Assembly (NCBI GenBank): GCA_023663615.1
Contig: JAMPHA010000008.1
Location: 1-64,000, forward strand
DNA length: 64,000 nucleotides
From: DLAJ01 sp023663615
Lineage (GTDB): Bacteria > Bacillota > Clostridia > Lachnospirales > Lachnospiraceae
Direction: 5' to 3'
In this document: positions 58,504 to 64,000 of the stretch, piece by piece
Numbering within the stretch: the stretch's first letter is position 1
Layout: each line of letters starts with the position of its first letter
Translations under genes and position numbers: made by a program
Notes under the pieces: generated by a model
The model's input: the letters and a program-made list of their open reading frames with translations, nothing else
The model's database searches: none
What the model was told of the DNA's origin: nothing

Positions 58504-60897
58504 TCATTCTCTTAACAGCCGGATCGCTTTATCTTCGTCAAATTCATCCTCCAACGCCGTCAGCGCTTCCCGGATGCGCGCGTCCGTTTCCGGTTCCAGC
58601 GCATAGCCGGTCCACTCTGTCAAGAGTCCGATCGCCTCCTGCGTCTCGAAATCATCTAACAGCGCGGCAGCCCTTTCCAGATCATCGCGGGATAACTGCA
58701 AGGGTTCTTTTCCGCCGCCCGCCGCTTCCTGTCCGCCGCTGTTTACTTCGTCGTCACTTACTCCATTGCCATTTATTTCATCGCCGCTTACTCCGCTGCC
58801 GTTTACTCTGCCGTGGCTTCCGCTGTTTACTTCTCCGCGGCTTTCATAGTAGACTTGAAAGCCTTCCAGCGCCCTATCCCAGACGGTAAGCAGTTCGTCC
58901 CAATGCGCCGCCGCATAATCGCCATCCTGCGCCTTGCTGTGCATCTCATGTTCATAGGCAAGATCGGCAAGGGCATCCGCGCCGAGCGTCCTCGCATTTC
59001 CCTTTAAGCCGTGTACCAGAATCGCATAGTCCGCCAGATTCTGCGCGGAAAGGAACCGCCGCATGGTCTCCCGCTTTTCCCGCTCCTTTAAGAACATCCG
59101 CACCAGATCCAGATACATCTCGGCATCGCCCTTGGCGTAGGACAGACCGTTCGCAATCGAAATTCCATACGCCTGAAAGCGCTCTTCATCGGCCTTTCCG
59201 TTCTTCTGATCTTCCTCTGCTTTTACGCCGCCCTGCGCGGTTTGCTGCACGGCAATCTCCTTTTTCTGAATCAGATTTTCCGGAAGGTATTCCGCCACGG
59301 TCTGTTCCAACAAATCCCCGTCAATAGGCTTTGTCAAAAAATCGGCAAATCCCTCCTGCAAATACGCTTCCCGCGCGCCGGACAGCGCGTTTGCCGTCAG
59401 CACGATGACCGGCGTATCCTCATTGGGAATGCCGGAAAGTTTGCGCATCGCATGAAGGGTTTCTATGCCGTCCATCTCCGGCATCATATGATCCATAAAA
59501 ATAATATGAAACGGTTCTTTTTTTACCAGTTCCAGACATTGCTTCCCGGAATCCGCCGCCGTGATCTTCATCTTCGTGCGCTTGAGCAGGGATTGGAATA
59601 CCTTCCGGTTCATTTCGTTGTCGTCCACCACCAGCACGCTCGCCTCCGGCGCTTCGAAGGTCTGCTGCTTCTTGAGGCGGCTCTGCTCCTGCCTGTTTTT
59701 CAGCGTCTCAAAACTGCCTGTGGGATCGCCGCACACAATTTTCTGCGGGATCGTGACCGTGAAAGTGGATCCCTTCCCGTATTCGCTTTCGACCTTCATA
59801 TCGCCGTCCATCAGCTTTAAGAGCGACATGGTAATGTTCATTCCCAGGCCCGTGCCCTCGATGTTGCGGTTCTTTTCCTCGTCCAGTCTTTGGAAGTCTT
59901 CGAAAAGCTTCCCCATATCCTCCTTTTTTATGCCCATTCCGGTATCCTTGACGGACATTACCAGATTGATCTGCTCCTCACCCGTCTTTTCGTATGCCGC
60001 CCGCACCTCGATCCCGCCCTGTGGCGTATACTTGACCGCGTTTGTCAGCAGATTTGTTACAATCTGCTTGATGCGGACGTCATCCCCGTACAGCGTTTTC
60101 GGCATGGTCTCGTCCAGCGAAAAGGAAAGCGTCAGTCCTTTTTCCTGCGCCCGCAAAAAAATAACGTTCCACAGATCCATCAACAGACCGGCAAAGTCAT
60201 ATTCTACCCTGACAATTTCCATCTTGCCGGATTCGATCTTGGACATGTCCAGAATGTCGTTAATCAAAAATAAAAGCGTCTTTCCGGAACTTTGAATGTT
60301 CGCCGCGTAAGAAAGCAGCTGTTCGTCCGTGCATTCCCGCAGGATCATTTCATTCATGCCAAGCACGGCATTGATCGGCGTCCGGATTTCATGGGACATA
60401 TTGGAGAGGAAACGGCTTTTGGCTTCGTTTGCCCTGACCGCCTCGTCCTTGGCTTTTTCATATTCTTTGTTTAACTTGCGAATCCGGTCCAGCGCCGTCT
60501 GCGCGTCGCGCAGCTCGTTTAATTCCGTCACATCATCAATGACTACGACCACGGATTTCTCGCCCTCATTATGGATATAGCTGGTCGTCAGGGAAAGATT
60601 TCTGTTCTCGCCCGCAAGCGTATAGTCCACGGGCATATTGCTTACTTTTTCTTTTTCATAAACGGTGTCTAAGATCACCTCGGTAAAGGAATCCGTGCCC
60701 TCCCGCGTCAGAAACACATTCGCAAAAGAATTCCCTATATCTTCCTGCGTCAGACCAAGCATCTGTTCCGCCGCCTGATTCAGCATGGTGATCTTGCCGT
60801 TCATGCTGATTACCATGACGCCTTCCAGCATGTTGGTAACGATTTCCCGATATAAATCTCCACGGTCGTTCTGATTGATCATATGTTCTTTCCCCAT
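58504..60897 (-). CDS. Hybrid sensor histidine kinase (PAS-HisKA-HATPase-REC-Hpt)
   Basis: 797 residues. PAS domain about 10-130 (GVMVISMNGKITMLNQAAEQ), coiled coil, H-box FLSNMSHEIRTPINAVLGMN, N-box IKQIVTNLLTNAVKYTPQGG, G-box EGTGLGMNITMSLLKLMDGD, receiver (LVVDDNEMNRKVFQSLLKRT; IIFMDHMMPEMDG), then Hpt with phospho-His in YAILVHGLKGNARTLGADAL. It lacks membrane helices. A Gly/Asn/Ser repeat (about residues 685-720) separates the Hpt domain from a C-terminal helical stretch. It is co-oriented with the STAS and RsbW-like genes upstream and the regulator downstream. Confidence 0.92.
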   Translation of the reverse strand: MGKEHMINQNDRGDLYREIVTNMLEGVMVISMNGKITMLNQAAEQMLGLTQEDIGNSFANVFLTREGTDSFTEVILDTVYEKEKVSNMPVDYTLAGENRNLSLTTSYIHNEGEKSVVVVIDDVTELNELRDAQTALDRIRKLNKEYEKAKDEAVRANEAKSRFLSNMSHEIRTPINAVLGMNEMILRECTDEQLLSYAANIQSSGKTLLFLINDILDMSKIESGKMEIVRVEYDFAGLLMDLWNVIFLRAQEKGLTLSFSLDETMPKTLYGDDVRIKQIVTNLLTNAVKYTPQGGIEVRAAYEKTGEEQINLVMSVKDTGMGIKKEDMGKLFEDFQRLDEEKNRNIEGTGLGMNITMSLLKLMDGDMKVESEYGKGSTFTVTIPQKIVCGDPTGSFETLKNRQEQSRLKKQQTFEAPEASVLVVDDNEMNRKVFQSLLKRTKMKITAADSGKQCLELVKKEPFHIIFMDHMMPEMDGIETLHAMRKLSGIPNEDTPVIVLTANALSGAREAYLQEGFADFLTKPIDGDLLEQTVAEYLPENLIQKKEIAVQQTAQGGVKAEEDQKNGKADEERFQAYGISIANGLSYAKGDAEMYLDLVRMFLKEREKRETMRRFLSAQNLADYAILVHGLKGNARTLGADALADLAYEHEMHSKAQDGDYAAAHWDELLTVWDRALEGFQVYYESRGEVNSGSHGRVNGSGVSGDEINGNGVSDDEVNSGGQEAAGGGKEPLQLSRDDLERAAALLDDFETQEAIGLLTEWTGYALEPETDARIREALTALEDEFDEDKAIRLLRE
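58735..58848. repeat. 30-bp-type tandem repeat inside the hybrid kinase gene
   Basis: Degenerate units built on GTTTACTTCGTCGTCACTTACTCC encode ten-residue repeats such as GSHGRVNGSG / VSGDEINGNG / VSDDEVNSGG near the C-terminus. Confidence 0.7.
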
Positions 60898-60916
60898 GAT
60901 TCCCTGCGTAGATTTT

Positions 60917-61324
60917 TTACAGGTCCTTGCGGATCCGCAAAATGTTCTTGCCGTCCTTATATTCGTAGGTGATCTCATTCATATTTTTCTTGACAATATA
61001 GATCCCTAAACCGCCCGGCTCCCGATCCTGCGCAGACAGCGTCACATCGGGATCGGACTTTGCAAGCGGATCATAGGGCACGCCCTGGTCGATAAACGTA
61101 ATCACGACGGACAGCGGCTCTTCCAATACCTCCACCCGCACCGTGGCAGGACCGACCTCGGGATGATAGGCATAATGAACAATATTGCTGAACAGCTCGT
61201 CGATGGCAATATCAATCTGCGCCTGTGCTTTCATCGGACAGTCGTACTGCTCTAACTGTTCATCCACAAATGCGGTGATGACAGGAATGCTCTCCAGCGT
61301 CGCATCAACTGTTAACTCTTTCAT
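60917..61324 (-). CDS. Anti-sigma regulatory factor (RsbW/SpoIIAB-type ATPase)
   Basis: 135 residues, GHKL fold: AQIDIAIDELFSNIVHYAYH (N-box), VITFIDQGVPYDPL (G1), EPGGLGIYIVKKNMNEITYE (G2). Such kinases bind and phosphorylate a STAS antagonist, or bind a target protein instead. It follows the STAS gene by 15 bases and precedes the hybrid kinase by 19. No sigma factor gene is adjacent, so the final target is open. Confidence 0.9.
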   Translation of the reverse strand: MKELTVDATLESIPVITAFVDEQLEQYDCPMKAQAQIDIAIDELFSNIVHYAYHPEVGPATVRVEVLEEPLSVVITFIDQGVPYDPLAKSDPDVTLSAQDREPGGLGIYIVKKNMNEITYEYKDGKNILRIRKDL

Positions 61325-61339
61325 ATCCCGCCTCCATCC

Positions 61340-61645
61340 TTATTCTTCGATATGAAGAATGTCCAAAAAGCCCGTGACCTCAAATACCTCGTGAATGATC
61401 TCATTGACATGGCGGATCACCAGTTCCCCGCTTCCTTTTTTCATAAAGGTCTTATGCGCGGACAAAAGCACGCGCAGACCGGCGGACGAGAGATACTCCA
61501 GTCCTGCGAAATCCAGGATGAGCTTTTCCGCATCCTCAATGCTTGCGTTGATCTCCGCCTCCAACAGCGACACCGTATTCGAATCAAGGCGTCCCACCGG
61601 CAAAAGTGTGATCTCTTTTCCGTTTTCTTTTTTTTCAATCTTCAC
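61340..61645 (-). CDS. STAS-domain anti-sigma factor antagonist
   Basis: 101 residues: GRLDSNTVSLLEAEINASIE, LILDFAGLEYLSSAGLRVLL with the phosphorylatable Ser in the SSAG loop, and the final helix of SpoIIAA-type proteins. It is the substrate of the RsbW-like kinase and probably of the SpoIIE-type phosphatase at the other end of the cluster. Start GTG 61645 has GGGAGGATTGTGCG. Confidence 0.92.
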   Translation of the reverse strand: MKIEKKENGKEITLLPVGRLDSNTVSLLEAEINASIEDAEKLILDFAGLEYLSSAGLRVLLSAHKTFMKKGSGELVIRHVNEIIHEVFEVTGFLDILHIEE

Positions 61646-61682
61646 CGCACAATCCTCCCGATCTGGATTTTTGAATTAGTTT

Positions 61683-61688
61683 ATTATA
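61683..61688 (-). promoter_or_regulatory. Extended -10 promoter of the STAS operon
   Basis: TGC-TATAAT on the minus strand, with a weak TTAAAA at 17 bases. It starts the STAS, RsbW-like, hybrid kinase and regulator unit. Nothing further was recognised between it and the plus-strand gene at 61911. Confidence 0.6.
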
Positions 61689-61910
61689 GCACAGTTCCTG
61701 TCATATTTTAAGTGTTTTTGGCATTGATTGTATCTTTTGCGGAGTCGTTTGCAGGTTTTGGATTTCTTGGGTGGGGAGTCGTTTTTCCCATTAAGGGCAG
61801 AAAAAAGGAACCGTCACCGCCTGTTCTTCATATTTATACTGTATACGGAAAATGTTCTGCCCGCCTCATCGGCGGTTTTCCGAACGGTTTAGAAGGAGGA
61901 ATTGATCTTT

Positions 61911-63899
61911 ATGGCTACCGGTTATCTTATTATACAGGCGCGGACGGCGCACGATGCGCTTCCTGTTGGCGGCGCGCAGATTTGGATCATGGACGATCAG
62001 GAGAGGCGAATTTATCATGTGACGACGGATGAAAGCGGGGAAACGGAACGGATCGCGCTGGAGACGCTGGACAAATCTCTTTCTTTGGATCCGGATTTTT
62101 CCGGGACGCCTTTCGTCAGTTATGATGTCCTTGCGTTTGCGTCCGGTTTTAACTCGGTTCATATTGTCGGTATTCCGATCTTGGATGGAGAGACGGCAAT
62201 TCAGCCGATTGAATTTATCCCCATGCAGGAACGACAGCGAACGCCGAGCGTGACAGAAATCCGGATCGGCGCGCCCGCCGTCGCCATGCCCGGAGTGCGT
62301 GAGCAGGAAGGACCCGATACGGAAACGGCGCCGCGGGTACTCCGTCAGGTCGTGATCCCGAATCCGATCACCGTACATCTGGGCAGCCCCGGCTCTTCCG
62401 CGCGCAATGTTCAGGTGTCTTTTCCCGATTATGTAAAGAATGTTGCCAGCAGCGAAGTCTACCCCACATGGCCGGACGCGTCCCTGCGGGCAAATATTTA
62501 TGCGATCATCACGTTTGCCCTAAATCGTATTTTTACCGAATGGTACCGCAGCCGCGGCTACAGCTTTGACATCACAAATAACACTGCCTACGACCAGTAC
62601 TTTGTATACGGGCGGAACACGTATGAGTCCATCAGCCGGATCGTGGACGAAATTTTTAATGAATATGTCCGCAGACAGGGACAGACGTCTCCTTATTTTA
62701 CTTCTTTTTGCAACGGAACCACCTCAACCTGCGCCGGGTTATCCCAGTGGGGAACCGTGACGCTGGCAAACCAGGGGCTGAGTCCTTTGCAGATTCTGCG
62801 CTCTTATTATCCGCGGGATATTGAGATCGTGGAGACAAACATCATTACCGGCATTCTGTCCTCCTATCCCGGCACGGTGCTTCGAACCGGAAGCAGGGGG
62901 CTTGACGTCCAGACGATCCAGACTTATTTGAACCGGATCCGGCGCAATTATCCCGCGATCCCCGCGATCACGGACGAGGCGGGCGTATTCGGGGAAAGCA
63001 CGCGGGCGGCGGTTGCCAAGTTTCAGAGTATTTTCAATCTGGATTCCGACGGTATGGTCGGAAAGGCTACCTGGAATAAGCTCTCCTATCTGTACGCTTC
63101 CGTAACCAGACTTGCCGAGCTGGACAGCGAGGGAACTTCCCTTGGGATCGGAACCGTCCCGCCAAGCACGGTTCTGCGCTTAGGCTCGTCCGGGCAGGAT
63201 GTCATTACCTTGCAATACCTTTTGAATGTGGCGGCTGAATTCAATTCTGCGATTCCGGCACCGGCACAGGACGGAAATTTCGGACGGGAAACCCAGCAGG
63301 CGGTTGCCGCATTCCAAATTGCCGCCGGGCTGGAGGCCGACGGCATGGTGGGACCGCTCACGTGGCAGGCGCTGTACGATACTTATTTCGGCGCAGGAAA
63401 TATTATCCCGCCCGGCGCCGATGCCGACACTACGGAATACGTCGTCCGTTCGGGCGACACGCTCTGGCAGCTCGCACAGCGGTACGGCACGACGGTTGAC
63501 GCAATCAAGCGTCTGAACGGATTAACCGGCGATACGCTGCAGATCGGTCAGGTATTGCGGATCCCGTCATCCGCTTCCACCGACGGATCGTATTTTGAAT
63601 ATGTTGTCCGCTCCGGCGATACGCTTTGGCAGCTCGCGCAGCGGTACGGCACAACGGTTGACGCAATCCGAAATCTGAACGGTCTTTCCGGCAACAACCT
63701 GAGTATTGGGCAGATTCTCAAAATTCCTTCTGCGACGGCGGCGCCTGCTCCTTATTTTGAGTATACCGTCCGCTCCGGCGATACGCTTTGGCTGTTGGCA
63801 CAGCGGTACGGCACAACGGTTGACGCGATCAAAAACCTGAACGGATTGCGAAGCGATATTTTGAATATTGGGCAGGTGGTGAGGATTCCCAACGGGTGA
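61911..63899 (+). CDS. SpoIID-like protein with two peptidoglycan-binding and three LysM domains
   Basis: 662 residues. Residues about 1-110 form a beta-rich region. About 180-310 match the SpoIID/LytB amidase-enhancer fold, ending GLSQWGTVTLANQGLSPLQI then SYYPRDIEIV. Two PG_binding_1 domains follow (about 330-400 and 415-490: RLGSSGQDVITLQYLLN, GLEADGMVGPLTWQAL), then three nearly identical LysM units (YVVRSGDTLWQLAQRYGTTV) at about 505-555, 557-607 and 612-660. It should bind cell wall or spore cortex and aid its remodelling. No clear signal peptide is seen. ATG 61911 follows AAGGAGG by 11 bases. Confidence 0.87.
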   Translation: MATGYLIIQARTAHDALPVGGAQIWIMDDQERRIYHVTTDESGETERIALETLDKSLSLDPDFSGTPFVSYDVLAFASGFNSVHIVGIPILDGETAIQPIEFIPMQERQRTPSVTEIRIGAPAVAMPGVREQEGPDTETAPRVLRQVVIPNPITVHLGSPGSSARNVQVSFPDYVKNVASSEVYPTWPDASLRANIYAIITFALNRIFTEWYRSRGYSFDITNNTAYDQYFVYGRNTYESISRIVDEIFNEYVRRQGQTSPYFTSFCNGTTSTCAGLSQWGTVTLANQGLSPLQILRSYYPRDIEIVETNIITGILSSYPGTVLRTGSRGLDVQTIQTYLNRIRRNYPAIPAITDEAGVFGESTRAAVAKFQSIFNLDSDGMVGKATWNKLSYLYASVTRLAELDSEGTSLGIGTVPPSTVLRLGSSGQDVITLQYLLNVAAEFNSAIPAPAQDGNFGRETQQAVAAFQIAAGLEADGMVGPLTWQALYDTYFGAGNIIPPGADADTTEYVVRSGDTLWQLAQRYGTTVDAIKRLNGLTGDTLQIGQVLRIPSSASTDGSYFEYVVRSGDTLWQLAQRYGTTVDAIRNLNGLSGNNLSIGQILKIPSATAAPAPYFEYTVRSGDTLWLLAQRYGTTVDAIKNLNGLRSDILNIGQVVRIPNG

Positions 63900-63932
63900 G
63901 TTAAAGATTTGCAAGAAGCCCGCATTCGGTAT

Positions 63933-63961
63933 GGAGAATGCCCACATTTAGGGCATTCTCC
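63933..63961 (+). terminator. Hairpin after the LysM protein gene
   Basis: A perfect 11-bp stem GGAGAATGCCC/GGGCATTCTCC with a 7-base loop, 34 bases after the stop. No T-run follows, so termination may be weak. Confidence 0.55.
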
Positions 63962-64000
63962 TGCATGTATGGTGTCTCGTGTTTTTGTAGGTTTTTCCTT

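Overview
The window reads as a chromosomal segment of a Gram-positive, spore-associated Clostridia, most likely Lachnospiraceae-like. Reasons: a tryptophan T-box leader, CsoR/CopA copper genes, a BceRS-BceAB bacitracin-type module, an ABC-F protein with a short leader ORF, SpoIIE- and SpoIID-like proteins, strong AGGAGG-type ribosome sites and TTGACA-17-TATAAT promoters. Most genes lie on the minus strand. No tRNA, rRNA, CRISPR array, IS element or prophage gene was seen.

Layout. 1-1.2 kb: start of the S10 ribosomal protein operon (rpsJ, rplC, rplD cut by the window edge). 1.5-8.2 kb: a LacI-sensor diguanylate cyclase and a BceR/S/A/B antimicrobial-peptide module with a recognisable BceR-type operator. 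8.4-11.6 kb: RNA methyltransferase, mntP, and an ECF sigma/anti-sigma pair. 11.7-17.1 kb: ABC ATPase and permease with two duplicated lipoproteins. 17.1-24 kb: trpEGDCBA behind a T-box; trpF is missing. 24-28.5 kb: an Rpn-type nuclease with an elaborate switch-like leader, divergent from csoR and copA; copA is fused in frame to a copZ domain. 28.7-31.5 kb: MerR-type regulator, YbjQ protein and a zinc-ribbon microgene, then a DUF4143 ATPase. 31.5-36.4 kb: a repeat-rich coiled-coil protein, a GHKL kinase/LytTR regulator pair and a retropepsin-like protease. 36.4-44.4 kb: a DUF362 protein, a 1,650-residue exonuclease-RecQ-UvrD fusion, and a response regulator fused to a (p)ppGpp synthetase domain. 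44.5-47.9 kb: a phospholipid operon (PAP2, VTT, pssA, psd) in which psd carries an in-frame amber codon next to its catalytic His. 47.9-50.2 kb: aspS behind a leader peptide with three Asp codons and an attenuator. 50.2-52.9 kb: ABC-F protein and carbonic anhydrase. 53-56.4 kb: an AT-rich AAA ATPase/subtilase pair resembling the IetAS defence system. 56.5-61.7 kb: a partner-switching and phosphorelay cluster (SpoIIE phosphatase, response regulator, hybrid kinase with Hpt, RsbW-like kinase, STAS). 61.9-63.9 kb: a SpoIID/peptidoglycan-binding/LysM protein.

Three themes recur. First, RNA-level control: T-box, aspS attenuator, Rpn leader, ABC-F leader and the leader before the protease. Second, small tandem repeats inside otherwise conserved genes (aspS, hybrid kinase, GHKL kinase, sigma factor) and in intergenic gaps. 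Third, membrane stress: the same BceR-type operator lies before bceAB and before the phospholipid operon 41 kb away. The most system-like novelty candidates are the AAA-subtilase pair, the aspS attenuator and the switchable Rpn leader.
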